Shown piece after piece: positions 1 to 13,000 of a stretch of 64,000 bases of DNA. Position 1 is the stretch's first letter. The number at the start of each line of letters is the position of its first letter. The stretch is taken from the NCBI GenBank assembly GCA_037951165.1, contig JBBDHG010000009.1, positions 9,389,001 through 9,453,000 on the forward strand, in the 5' to 3' direction. Source of the stretch: Lophius americanus (lineage: Eukaryota; Chordata; Actinopteri; Lophiiformes; Lophiidae). A program made the translations under genes and the position numbers. The notes under the pieces were generated by a model. It did not search any database. It was not told the origin of the DNA and saw nothing but the letters and a program-made list of their open reading frames with translations.

Positions 1-229
1 CTGACGGACACAGAAGAATTGTCCACCACAGAGATTAAAAGCTTTGCTTTGATTTGCCGTCCACCAACTCAAATCTAATACTGTCCACTGGATTAGCCGA
101 GAACCTGCTTAAACCCACACACACACACATCTGCAAGCCAAAGCGCGACCACACAGAGAGATAGGGAGACAAAGTTGTAGAAGAGGGGAGGCGGGTTGAG
201 GGAGGAATTGAGGGGAGCTCACGTCTTAC

Positions 230-322
230 CCTCTCTCCACTGTTCCTCCGCAGAGTCCCCACCGGCAGCTTAAGTATCAGCCGGCGGCTTCTCCCAGGCG
301 TCACAGCTCCCTGGACCACCAT
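230..322 (-). CDS. Candidate first coding exon of an unidentified minus-strand gene
   Basis: On the minus strand a strong start context (taccATGGTGG) opens at 322-320, and 31 codons later the frame ends exactly in phase 0 at a strong donor, AGG|gtaaga (229-228). The peptide is basic (MVVQGAVTPGRSRRL..., ending RRNSGER) and I do not recognise it. The gene would continue off the left edge. A rival reading exists on the plus strand: acceptor cctccgcag|AG at 253 and donor ATG|gtacgc at 323 enclose a 70-nt open segment (frame SPHRQLKYQ...RRHSSLDHH). Only one, or neither, may be real. Confidence 0.35.
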
Positions 323-461
323 GGTACGCTCCAGAGTGTGTGTCTCCGTAGGTGTGTGAGCATGTGTACGAGTGTGTGAGGTGGGCGTCCTTGCCCTCCC
401 GTCCAGCCTGGCAGTCAGGGTTCACGCGAGCTTGCGCGTGGATTTTGTATCAAGGAAAGAA

Positions 462-506
462 GTGTGTGTGTGTGTGTTTATGTGTGTGTGTGTGCGCGCG
501 TGCGTG
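462..506 (+). repeat. (GT)n microsatellite with CG interruptions
   Basis: GT units broken by TTTA and GCGCGC. Confidence 0.9.
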
Positions 507-689
507 CAGCAGTCCCACGCAGCTCCTATGTGCCTCTTTCTGACTCTATTTCTCCCTGCAATGAAGAGTTTCCCATTCTGCTCCTCTGCCGCTCATGAGG
601 TGAATGAGAGTGAGTGTAGGAGGGAGAGGGAGCGCGCTTTGTCTTTCCTCTCTCTTCTCCTGCTCTTGTAGCTCCCCCTTCCCTGCCTC

Positions 690-800
690 CCACACACAGC
701 TCCTTCAGACGGGGATTTAACCAGGTCACTGGATTAATGTGACGTTACGGCTGTTATTAGCATACGCGCTTGGGTCACATGATCCAATAATAATTTCGTG
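690..800 (-). promoter_or_regulatory. Promoter-like patch behind the minus-strand candidate exon
   Basis: Within about 100 bases there are a CRE-like TGACGTTA (740-747), an ATGCTAAT octamer-like site read on the minus strand (about 756-764), a TCACATGA E-box-like site (774-781) and CCAAT (784-788). Each site alone is expected by chance; the clustering upstream of the minus-strand ATG is what makes it worth listing. Confidence 0.25.
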
Positions 801-2345
801 TGAGCATATACACCCCCATTATCCAACTCACACACAGGCAAAAAGGCACACACGCACTCAGCCATTACAGGGAATCACATGGGGAACCTCAAAAGGAATA
901 TAGGATGTTTTGCCATCTGTTGGGGAGATTATCTTTGAAATCCCACATCCAGCTTTCTCTCCCTGCACTGTTTGGACTTGGATACAAAGGCAGAACCCAC
1001 ACCCACTACTCAGAAGATGAATTCTTGCAGTCAAGCACGCCGGATGTGGATGCATGCAGATACTGATGAATTTATTACTTTGTTCATCACATGTGTGCAG
1101 GAAAGTGTGGACTCTGGCCTACATATTCTCTACCCATCCGTGGACCTTTAATTGCACGGCTCCAGGGTTTGCAGAGAATTTTTTTACCACAGTGGCTGCA
1201 GCCACAGAAAGCTGAGTCAGTTCTCCACATTCAACATGGAGGTCTTTACACGTCCATCAATGCTATTAGACTCATGAGTAATCGCTACATCTAGTGACAT
1301 ACTGTCATATTCTCATCATCACTCACCGCTGAGCTCTGTCTGCCTCTGTACATCAATAGTGAACTGTCAGCTGATTAACTTAAGTGGAGCCACACACTCA
1401 GGCATGCACAAATGTTTGGCATGCATAAATGCGTTCATGCATATACAGTAGGTTTGTGAAAAGCGACTTGGATAAGCTACATAGGTAGCTATTCCACACC
1501 AGCAGCACTGGATTATAACTCAGAAGATTTAGCTCAGTAATCACAGTGTGGAGTTGATCTGATGCTGGTAACAGGGAGTAAAATCAGATTAAAACTGCTT
1601 TTTTCATTCCCCATATCAATTCCCCGACGACTTTACCGACATGATACTGTATGAATCACCCACATATGAACATATAGGCACACAAAATACACACACTGTT
1701 GTTCTGAGGCCATACAGGATAAAATCATACACAGTGGTAATCCCCAGTGGGCATAATATATTCATAACCCTGGCCCACATCATCAGTCCTATATGGGAAC
1801 AATCACAGGGCTATATTTACACTTTGTAAGCAGACATTCAGGTCGTGCTTGACAGTGTACTGGAGGAGCTCAAAGGAGAGGCAAAATATACGACTTTGTT
1901 GCATTTTGCACATTTGCACCCTGTGTGATGTGTGTGTTTGATGTTAATCCAAGCCGAGATAACATACATAAACTGCCACTGCTGATTCAAGAGAAAAAAA
2001 AAGAGGATTCTTTCACAGGGATCTCTTATGACACTTTGACAGGATCATGACAATACATTCCCTAATTGAACAGTTTAAATATTAATTCTGTTTCTACTCC
2101 TAAACAACTCTGTTTTTTCCTGTTAGCTTGTTTCTTTTCAAACCTGCATGCAAGATAAGATATAAAATACAAAAATCAGTCAAAATGATAAGAGATTCTG
2201 ACATGCCTGACTCTAAAGGATCAGTTAACACCAGCTGTGTCCAACTTGAATAGCTATTAATAAAATTACAAAAGAAAAAATATTTGCAGATAAAAAACAG
2301 GGAATGACAAACAAGAGCTTTGTCTCTACTTTGTGTTTGTGTTGA

Positions 2346-2417
2346 TAAATCTTTGTTTGAATGCTAAATCTTTGTTTGTATGCTAAATCTTTGTTTGTAT
2401 GCTAAATCTTTGTAAAT
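2346..2417 (+). repeat. 19-bp minisatellite (AAATCTTTGTTTGTATGCT)n
   Basis: Between three and four tandem copies with one substitution. Non-coding. Confidence 0.85.
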
Positions 2418-2897
2418 CTAATAGTAATAGTAAAGAGTGATAGTTATGAATTGTAAAATCACGGCAATTTTATAACCCAGCCAGTCCGTGCCCACGGTTG
2501 AATGAATCATCACTATAGTCCTGCTACCGGGTGTATTTGTGTGTGTATGGGTGTGGGTGTGTTTATGGGAATGTCCTCTAGCTGGACAGCGGGTTTGAAT
2601 GTTTGTGTTTCAAGCCTCCACAAATTACAAAAGGCTGAATTACAGCAGCATCACACAGAAAGCACTGATAAACAGACATGCAGCTAAACAATACCAACCT
2701 GACAGCGTTATTCGTTTACTTCTCTCACTGTGAAGTGCAGTCTAAGCTTCTAAGTGTATGCTACTATTGTCTCTCTCTATCTCTTGCCAGCGAGATGAGC
2801 AGAACGGCCTCCCACTCTTCATTAGGCCAGAACCAATCATAATGACTGCTCCACAGGGGGGGGGGCATCCCCTGCAAATATCATCCCCTCAGCAGTG

Positions 2898-2931
2898 TTT
2901 GTGTGTGTATGTGTGTGTGTGTGTGTGTGTT
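2898..2931 (+). repeat. (GT)n microsatellite
   Basis: About 15 GT units with one TA. Confidence 0.9.
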
Positions 2932-3553
2932 AGAAGGCCTGGGAGGCACGTTTATATGCTTGGAAAGATAGTAGATAGCAAATGGGGTCATTTGTGTAAC
3001 TCATTCTGAAAACTGGGACAGATTTATATTTTGGAGAGATTTGGTGGACCACTGTGAACAGGTTGTCCTGGTCACATCATGTCACTCGGCACGACATCTG
3101 GTCAACCCACTCTGAGGTGACTGTGTGTGTATATGTGTGTGAGCAGCACATGTGTTCTCAGTTTATCTGCCAGTGTATCTTTCATATGATTAGAATATTT
3201 ATCCAGTGAAACAAATGGATTGCAGACATGCTCGAATAATCGCCTCCATCTAAGAATGTGCCCCACTCAGTTTACAGCCCATACAAGGTGTGTCAGCACT
3301 GCCTCAGAACAAAATAAATCAGGAGGCAGATCATTATACTCTGATATATGCCTTAATGGAATTATAATACAGTGTATCATGAGAATGGTCATATCAGTAG
3401 TCTATTATGATGGCAGTCGTGGACTTCAATGGGTGCAGTATGCAGGGTGAATGGCACACAGGGTTCGGAATTCTCCCCGGTTAATAGTAAAACGTCTGCA
3501 TGTGCTAGGCCAACCATAATCTGGACCACGCATATGATTGAAATTCACGGCTG

Positions 3554-3589
3554 AATGATAATGATAATGATAATGATAATGATAATGAT
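3554..3589 (+). repeat. (ATGATA)n microsatellite
   Basis: Between five and six hexamer copies. Confidence 0.9.
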
Positions 3590-5014
3590 GGCTGATAAGT
3601 TAGATATGCAACTAAAATTGAGTCAAATGTATGATAATGTATCATTTCTATATTCAGCTGAGTTAGTCAGAGTGAGCACAATTAAAGCTAGAAAATGGGT
3701 CAGATCTGATTGCTAAATATGTCAGATTTCACTTTCTATTTCTACTATGTGGGGAACTGAACGTTTCCAAGAGACACTCTGGTAGTGAAGGGAAGGTGAG
3801 CCAGAGAGGAATAGCAGCCAGAAGGACTACAACAGCTCATCTTTGATATCAGCACTGTGGCTGGTCGTTAGCACAGCAGCCTCTATTCATGACTCATACG
3901 TTCAACATAGTCATGTCTTCCCAGTGCAATCAATAAAGCAACCAATCAGAAGAGGAGTAGGGCTGGCTTAGCAAGGAAAGGCATGGGATTCGTAATAATG
4001 CACAACTGGAAACCAGAATGGTTACACTACTGAAACAAATCCAGAGTTAGATTTTTGAGGAAAACTTTTAAATTGCCTTCCTGTTATTCTGTCAGCATAT
4101 ACACTGTCTCTATATAAAAAAAAGTAGTACAAACAACCAGGGTTAGGTTTCAGATGCAAAGCTTTGACATTTTTTCAAGTTATTCCAACGTCCTGAGAGG
4201 ACATATCACTGAGATTCCTGCCTAAGACCACTGTTTTGTTATGAGGCCTGTTCCTTGAACGGTTTCTCCTCTCTCCCTCCCTCCCTGACAATTAAAGGCC
4301 AATGTTTCTTTTAAATAGTAAGTTTTGAATTTAAAATATTAAGAGTGCCGATGTGGTCTCATCTCAATTCTTAGCTTGCGGGCATGACTTTGCAACCGTG
4401 TGTGTTTGTCATTTGCGTTCAATCTTTTGTGTTGACCTGAAAATCGATGAATGTCTGTTTTGACTGGAGCTTCATGCCAGCAATCCAGGCAACCAAATAG
4501 TGACCTCGTTTTCTCATAGTAAAAGAAGCTGAAAGGAAAATGGTTGCCTCAGTGCCTCTTCCTGAATCTTTTATAGGTGCTATTTTTATATGCTGTGCTA
4601 TGAAAATAGAAGTACATCCATGAATAAACAGCAGATGTGCACTTAAAGCAAGGAACAGCACAGATTTGGCACGGGAGGTCCTTCTCTAAAGACGGGAGAG
4701 AAACTCTCAAAATTCGAATGACTATTCATATTGACCCCCGTCTCTGCTCACTGGTGGTTACATTTGAACCTGTTTAACACTTTTAAAGTAGAGTACAATA
4801 TCTTAACAACCAATTACAGCCAATGAATCACATATTTATATTACTAGGCTTTTTTTGGAACATTGGCAAAATCTTTTCAAGAGGATGAAATTCCTGATAC
4901 ATATACATTTACATACATTTACTGCTAGAAACCTATTTAATTCCCCCAGCCTTAATTTGATGGTTCACTGAAAAATTTTCTTCTCAGCTTATTTCTGCAT
5001 GTTTTTACACTCGG

Positions 5015-5016
<2 letters not shown>

Positions 5017-5098
<82 letters not shown>
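5017..5098 (+). repeat. (GT)n microsatellite
   Basis: About 40 uninterrupted GT units. The Cys-Val open frames across it are artefacts of the repeat. Confidence 0.98.
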
Positions 5099-6099
5099 AT
5101 GTAGACAACCAGCTTGGAAAGGGTGCAGGCGATTTAAATATTTCTCATTTAAGTATAAAAAGTTGCCAGATAGCCGTCAGATTTCCAGTTTCTTCCAGCG
5201 ATTATGCTTGACTTGAAGATCATCTATTGGATGAATGAAAATTAACAAATCTCGAAAATAATTTGATGGATAAGGGACCTGGACACCCTGTGGCAGTGGA
5301 AGGAGGACTGTGAGTGTTCACTTGATGCATGCTGTGCACTTAAGGAAAACAATAGATTACTACAGCATCCAACAGATACCTGTTCCTGTAAACAATGAGA
5401 ACAGCATCTTGTTTTGCTATGCTTGTGAGTGAAATGTCTGCACATTTCAGCATCTAAATGCATGTCTGAATACATGTGTGTTAGGGATGCAGTGTGAAGC
5501 AATGTGAAGCAATATTTCATCCTCACAGGCTGAATGTTTTGTAAACCAAAGGGACCCAAATAATCTAGCTCTATCCAAGCGTCATGGGCAATAGAAACCT
5601 AACTATCGCATCCATCATATTTTTCTTCTCGCTCTCATTCCTCTTCCATTCATAATTTCTCCATTTTCAATCTTCGCTTGCTTCACTTGGAGAATGTATT
5701 CAATCCCAATAAGAAGATATAAAAATGCTTGCAAATAATTAGGTAAGCTGCAAATCAAAGTCAACATATGCCAAGAACCCAGATTCGGATAAACCGTTTA
5801 GAGTTTACGGATAAACCGTGCATTCAATTTTAGACTCTTTATCAGTCAGTTTTGTCTTTTTATCTCTCATGAAGAGAGTTTGACATTTCAACAGCAAGTT
5901 TGTTTTGTACCAATTAATAAGGGAGCATCTGGAAAAGAGCATATGTTAGCCTCTGGTCTCAAATTGCAATTACACACCAGAGAGGTCATGTGAAACAAAG
6001 AGAGGAGAGAAGAATTGTGATGGAAATGCACGTTATGACAGAAAAGTCAATTACTGTGATAAAAACAAAAATGATGAATAGTAAAAATGGGCAGACTCA

Positions 6100-6155
6100 C
6101 AAAGACATCCATAAGCATGTGCTCCAGGGTCACCTCTAAGTCCTCGAGTCTTGCT
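6100..6155 (-). other. Candidate minus-strand exon ending in a strong donor
   Basis: On the minus strand the frame RLEDLEVTLEHMLMDVF runs into a gtgagt donor in phase 0 (TTT|gtgagt, at about 6100). The peptide has a coiled-coil-like pattern. The upstream acceptor (ttgcag) lacks a good pyrimidine tract. Chance donors of this strength are expected several times per strand in a window this size. Confidence 0.2.
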
Positions 6156-6890
6156 GCAACACTCATCATTCAGCTCGTTCACGAAAACCCAAAGAAAATG
6201 ATCAACTCTTAACTCTCCCACTCCACAGCCTTTGTCTTTCTGTCTGCTGTGAGCTGTAATCATTGGACAGGGACAGATGACTTATAGGAAGCGGTTAAGT
6301 CATGTCAGTCCTAGCGCATCCACCTTCTTGATATGATCACGCTGCCTCAGCTTGAGTCCAGACTAGTAAGTCAACATTCTCTTTTCATTCTCCATCAAAG
6401 ACTGCATCCCGAACGGCACGTTTCCATCCAAATTTTATATAGGAACAAGCGTATCTTCACCAAGCTTCAGATAGCTTAACAAAAGCTATCTGGACTCACA
6501 TAAGTGTTCCAAACATTCTCAAAAAAAGTGCTGGGGTCCCCTCTTTGGTAACTCCTTCTGCAACCTCTGGCTTCCGTTGAGGACTTGAGAGTCTTGTAGT
6601 CCCATCCTCAGATCTAAGTCATGATCCATGGGTGAGATAGAGTCACTCACAACTCACTGGTAGGGGGAGGGCAGAGTTTTTTTCTCACTGTTCTTGAGAT
6701 GGCCAGAGGAGGAAGAGGATGCACAGGGTTCGATGTAGAGATGACAGCACGGAAGCACACTGCTCTGCGATGAAGACATGTTTCTGTTTTAATTTTCTAT
6801 ATTTATCAGTCGGTTTCACATTCCCTAAGCTGCCTGAACATGGTGTCCCTCCCCGTTTTCCCTTTTCTCTCTCTGTCTCATCTTCTTCTC

Positions 6891-7045
6891 TGCCCTTTCA
6901 GATCTCTGTCCACAGTGAATGTCTTTGTGTGGAGGGAGAGCCCGGGGCTGCTGATGCCCAGTTCTGGGTACTCATAGTTGGGGTCATCCTCTCTCACACT
7001 GGGCCTCTCATCAATGGGCCTTTGTAGGGCCCTGATTAAGGGCTG
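6891..7045. other. Candidate exon, strand undecided
   Basis: On the plus strand a pyrimidine tract of more than 50 bases ends in ccctttcag| at about 6900, an excellent acceptor, and is followed by frames open for 24 or 40 codons. On the minus strand the same DNA carries an open frame with strongly protein-like composition (RPIDERPSVREDDPNYEYPE..., then LHTKTFTVDRDL), with no clear closing donor except an internal gtgaga. I recognise neither product. It could also be conserved non-coding DNA. Confidence 0.25.
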
Positions 7046-7059
7046 GCCCTGGATGCTCA

Positions 7060-10000
7060 GGCACCAATAGACACATGGAGGAGAACAACTGTGTTATGGC
7101 TCGTAACTCCGACTGGATGCTTATGTAACAGTAACAGGGAGGTGTTGCCGGGGTTGCAGAGGACAGGGAATGTGTGGTAGGGGGATGATTGGGAAGTAGA
7201 GGGGCGGGACAGAAGATATGGGTACACAGCAGCGGTGTGATTCAATGAGGGAATCGGGGGAAGTAGAAGAATAGAAGGAAAGCAAGGGGATGAGGGGTGT
7301 TGATGGTAGCTCCTTGGAGAGTGGTTGTTATTCTGGCAAGAGCTGATGGAATGCAACCCCCACCATTAACTCTAAGTTAAACAGATTTTCCGAAAGAAAT
7401 GGAAAGACTGAAAAATTTTTTTTATATAAAGCCTGTTCAAGGAATGACTGCTACATCTTTGATGCACCACACCATTCTGTATGACATTACAAAGACATAA
7501 TTGAAGTCTATTGTTGTTTTGCTTCCAAGTCGGCAGAAGATCTAGTTACAGGACTGAATCAACATCCATACTAAATTTCAGAGGGATAGGATATGAGGGA
7601 TGTGATGGAGGACACTTTATGTGCAACTCACAAACAGAGGGTTAAAAATCCAGCAAGTGAAAGTTAGCAGCTAACTCAAAGAACAAGAAAATAAAGTGAT
7701 CAATTATTCAAATTGTTGAGACTATGTAGGGTCCAGGATCTCCTTATTTGTTAAACAGAGGACTAAATCAACCATCATTCTTTACAGAGCGTTTCTCACG
7801 TAAAATGTCACATTATATGCTGACAATGTTGTGTTATACAATTCGCAACAATTATTTTGCTTTCGCAATGCCAGAATGCTATTCAGAATAACGGAGTTGA
7901 GTTACACCAATATCCTTTTTTTAAATCGTAAAGAGCAGCGGGGGAAATCTTAATTTTTTTAGTACTAGATTACACTTCATTATGCTTTCTGTGTCAAATG
8001 GCTTGAGACTGACATTGCTGTGTGAATAGGAAAGTGAGTGAATGTTTACATGTAGACAAGAAACAAAGTCACTGGAAGTAATGACATCACTGCCGTCCAT
8101 TGAAGAATTGATCAATGCTGGTGTTACTGTATAAAAATATAGTAACACTAACTTTCTTGTCATGCAAGTTATTTTGCTTTATATTTCCTAGAGCAGTTTT
8201 ACTGGCAGTACAGCAGATAAAGATACTCTGAAGTAATGGTATGACATTTTGTTGTAAGAAGGACACTGTATCACTGTGTTGGTGGGCTGGAGCAGGAAAA
8301 AAAATAAACACTTGTTTCATGTCTTTTGTGGATTTTGAGATGCTTTGCCAAGTCTGAGAAAATAACCCTCATGATGCCTCGGTGATGTATTCAGTTTTTT
8401 CTTAAGTTAAGTTCGGGATTACAAATACTTGACAGAAAACCTGTGATATGACATATCAAATTAATGCTGGCATCAAGTTGCATTATGGTTATAAAGTAGT
8501 GTTGTTGGAGTTTGACCTGAATGAAGACATCTTCCCTTGCTTTGACATTCATATAATATCTTATTGAAAGAGAAGGTACTGATATTGGACAGGAAACGAG
8601 ACACATGTATCCACTCCGACAACTCTAACTGTGATGTGGTCTTTGTCTTGAGGAAATTAGGATTATGTGTTTTTCAGGAAAACAAACCAGAAACTTCTTT
8701 ACCTTGATTATTTCCTGCAAAACGAAATCTAGTAAATAGTAACCATTGACAGAACGGCTGAATGAACGGCTGAATAAGCAATAAAACATTTGAGAGATAG
8801 GCATGTTATCCTTGAACCGATGAACTAAGATCCATTTCTAAAATCCTGTGACCATCTATCTGTCACATCTCCTCCTTTGTCTCCAAATCTTCCACTCCTT
8901 CGGTTCTGCGTCCTACAGTCAATTTTTTCCCAGCTGCTACTTCCTGCTTCTGCTAATTTGCACCTTACTCTTTCTCAGCCCCACTGTGTCTCGATCATCC
9001 CTTTCATTCACCTTTTCCTCCTGTTCTTCTCAAGTTGCACAGAGCCAGAGTACCAATGGACTTTACCCTCGGACCTGTCATCAGAAAGTCTTCTCCCTGA
9101 TTCTCTGGTTTGGGGTCACACACACACAAGCAAAACACCCATACTGACACCCACCCACACACACAGACACACAGACAGACACACACACACACACAGTTTA
9201 TGCATGCACACAGCTACCGTCATACATATCACTGGGTATTAAAGGCAGAGTGCACACACCCATCAGTCCTTTGTTGCCTTCAGGAGGCTCTCCTGTCTTC
9301 GTTAGGTTGATCCTAATGCTGGCTGCTGTGAATATGTAATACTCTGCCATTAATAACTCAGGCACATCCCTCTAATTCGCATTTGCATGCCACTCATACA
9401 TTATAAATACCATTCGGTGTGGTGAAGACAGACAGTATATGGCCACTAACACTTGTGAAGCAGGTGGCATGCGGAGACTGAATGCAGTGAAGAGCATTGC
9501 GAGCGGCAGGTAGCCTATCTTGACCAGCATTCATTATTAGAGAGGAGCTTAGCCCCCAACAGAGAGGCAACACAGGACAACATGTCCCTGTGTGTTAAAA
9601 CCCAGATTTCTACATATAATCCAGTGTGTGCGTGTATGAGTGTGTGAAATTCTTGGGGCTTTGTTTCCAGCAGCATTCTTTGAACAATAGCAAATTAACC
9701 ATTATTTAACATTAATGTTTTCCCGGACTAACAAGATACACTGAAATGTACTAATAAATGCACAAACAAAAACCTATTAGTCTGTGATTTATAGAAAAAA
9801 AGGTGTCTGGACAGCCTTGCCGCTACTTCTGCATAGATTTATTATAATATGAAGGTGGACTTCACATGAAGGTGCCTTAAATATACTCTGTATGAATATG
9901 GTCATGCTAACAGCAGTCCTGTCTCACAATAATGAGGGGTTACCATGTCAATGTCGCAATTTACCTCCTCTAAGCATGATAAACATGCAGTACTTCATGT

Positions 10001-13000
10001 TTTATAAAAAAATGAAAAAGTCTGAAAAGGTATGGGGTCAGGCTGGCCGGGTCAAAAAACAGGAGGATGAGGTTTGGATTTCATAAAACACAAAAAAGAG
10101 CAATAACTTGTTTTAACTTATGTTTGTCAGTGAAATTAATCGAAATGCATCACAGATTATGATCTTTTCTGGAACCTAATGAAGTATTTTTTTTTTCTAA
10201 ACTCAAATGTTACACATTCGCTGAGTTTATGTGCAGTGACACAAACTGGGTTGTAAATAAACACCTATATATGTCTTAAACCATAGATAAATACGAAAAT
10301 GATGCCAAAAGTTAGCCAGGACCGCCTTGGCCATGCTGATACCACAGTTTTCTTCCATAAGTCGCAAATGCGTTAATGGTTGCATGACACTTTCCATGTA
10401 ATGTTTATTAAATTTCTTCTGTGGCCCCATTTTGTTAACCTGATGTAAAGGATTCGTGGTGCTGCTAATAAATTGGGAAAGAAAATATAATTAAATTGAA
10501 TAAAATTAAAATGATCACAGATTCCACCACATTAAACGGTACCTAGGAAAAAGCGCTGTAAATCAGCAATATAATTCTGAAGAGTATTTTTGATGCTCTG
10601 TTTTTTGTGGTTTTCATGCACATGCTCCCAAACTCAAAAATAGTATCTATTCCAGACATGTTGATAAAGCCTCTTAAGCACCTGTTTGCGGCTAACTGTC
10701 TAAAGGGTTTACTGTCAGTCTTATACACCAGCCAAGTAGGTATTTAAGTCTACAGGTTTGTAAGGTGAATCTGAAACGTCTTTATTTGGCCATTGTATCC
10801 CATATTCTAATGTTATTATCCATCTGTAGCTTGTTTTACCACCCTGCCTTGTTATTATAAAAAAATACTGTTGTTAATATAGTTTAATAGAACAGGCGTG
10901 TTTCTGTCTTTCCCCTATTTACTGTTGTTATTTCTGCAGATTTTTGTCTACATTCTTGTTTTTTTCCTTCAAGTGGTAAAAGAGAGCAAGTGCAGATGAA
11001 AGGGATCCTTTGAAGGGATTTCTTTGGAACTGGTAGTAATATTCATTTTGCTGAGTCACTCATCCCCCCAAATCTGTCATTTCACATCACAGTGAGCGGT
11101 TGTGTTATTTACGTATCTCTCTCTGGGTGCAGGTATGTGTTTGGAAATGGGAGATGATGATTTGTTGAAAGGTCTGCAAAGGGAAAGGCATGTGCACTAT
11201 TTTATGTCATTCTTGCCGCAATGAATGTCACCCTGAATTTTGTTATGAGTCATTCATACACAAAATAACGATTTAAGGACATAAGTTCTATATATATATA
11301 TTTTTATACACAAATATCCCGAGGCCTTCATAAAACAACCACAGACTCCTTTCTTCATGGGCCGGACTCTTTGCTTCCCCTGTCCTACATACACCACAGA
11401 CAGAGTGTGTGAGGCACGGAGCAGACAGAATGAGACACAGGCATATTTCAGAAGCAGGTTGTAGGAAGGCGCTGGATTGAGTCACGCTTTAGCATTTTCT
11501 GCCCCAGTAAACTTAGCCCACTTTACCCAGCGCCGAGGAGGCCTTTCCCAGCCCACACCATGCAGAGACATAGACACAGATGGACGAATCCCCTGCAACA
11601 TCATCGAGTGAGAAGAAAACATTGTTTCCCTGACATTAATTTAACAGCCTTGGTATACCTGTATGCCTGCAAGTCTGCACAACCTTTATGATTTATTCCA
11701 GCGTGCAAACAGTGCACTCGTATCAACTTAGGATAAAGACATGCACATGAGCCCCTATCACTAAAGTCCACACATGATTAAGAATCTGATTTGTGGCAGT
11801 GTGAGCGTTAAATGTTTGATGATACGGCTACATATTTAATCCTTACAGGCCGGATAATGAGGGGAAATGGCTTATACGAGATTGTACTCCCAAGGGAAGA
11901 TGCTGGGAAAAGACTGAAACATGGGTTAGCACAGTTTAATCTATGTGTGTGTGTGCGTGCGTGTATATCTGAGTGTTTCATTAAAGGGGAAAAATAATTT
12001 GTGATGGTGTGATATGGACTACAGATATGAAGGGTAATTTGCTGATTAGGAGTGCATCATCAACAAAGTTTTGCTCTAGAGCTGATATTCTATGTCCTAG
12101 GTTAATTTGGATTATTTCATTATTCAATTGTATCTATTAATCTCATCCTAACAAGTGAATCAATCAATTGTTTAGGGTACAAAATGTCAGAAAATTGTTT
12201 TAAATGATCATTACAAGACAAAAGTATTTCAATTAAATTGTGTTGAGACAATCTAAAGCTCCGTAATATTCACCTACATAACCAACAGTAGGGGAAAAAA
12301 AATAAAAAAAATTGATTGTCCAAATTGCCAACTGATTTACTGTTGACTCCATAATAGATTAAGAAACTATTCCTGAGGCTTGCCAAATAACTAATTTAAG
12401 TTTTCCTGTTTCCCAAACTCTGAATAAATAGTTTTCATTCCAAAGACCTTTGCGTAAGGATCATTTGTCGACATGCAGGATGCAGCTGTGCTTAGAACTC
12501 TTGTAAACCCGTCAGCTCCACCTAACTACACGGCTCCCCTTCTTTAGAGACAATGAATCACTATGATCTCTCTGGCAAGCTGGTCGCAAACTCACAAAGT
12601 ATGCATACAGACCACAGCAATGTTCAGTGGGATGCACCTGTACACATCATTTGCCACATACCCAAATGCACACACTCATGCTTGCATTTCCTTCTTCCTT
12701 CCTCCGATGAGCCAGCATGGCCTACTCATTCCTTAATCCTCAACACTCATGCATACGTTCTCCCATGAAACCAGTAACCTGGGCCGGACTTTGCCCGCTC
12801 CACCTCTTGCTGCATGCCAGGGACTGTTTCATACTGTACAGATGGGCCTCACACCTCTGACAGGTGCAGCAGCTCTTCCTCCGCCACATAAACTAATGCC
12901 GAAAGCCGGCAAAATGGCTGAGGCAGATTGTCTTTATGATGAATGAAAGACAAGGAGAGCCCTCAGGGATTTCAGAACTAGACATGCATATTTTGGGGAT

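Larger units (their letters stand above)
331..6090. other. No gene seen
   Basis: AT-rich non-coding DNA. Apart from the promoter-like patch at 690-800 and the repeats listed at 462, 2346, 2898, 3554 and 5017, I see only short open frames without splice support or protein-like content. A small direct repeat cggataaaccgt occurs at 5786 and 5808. Confidence 0.6.
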
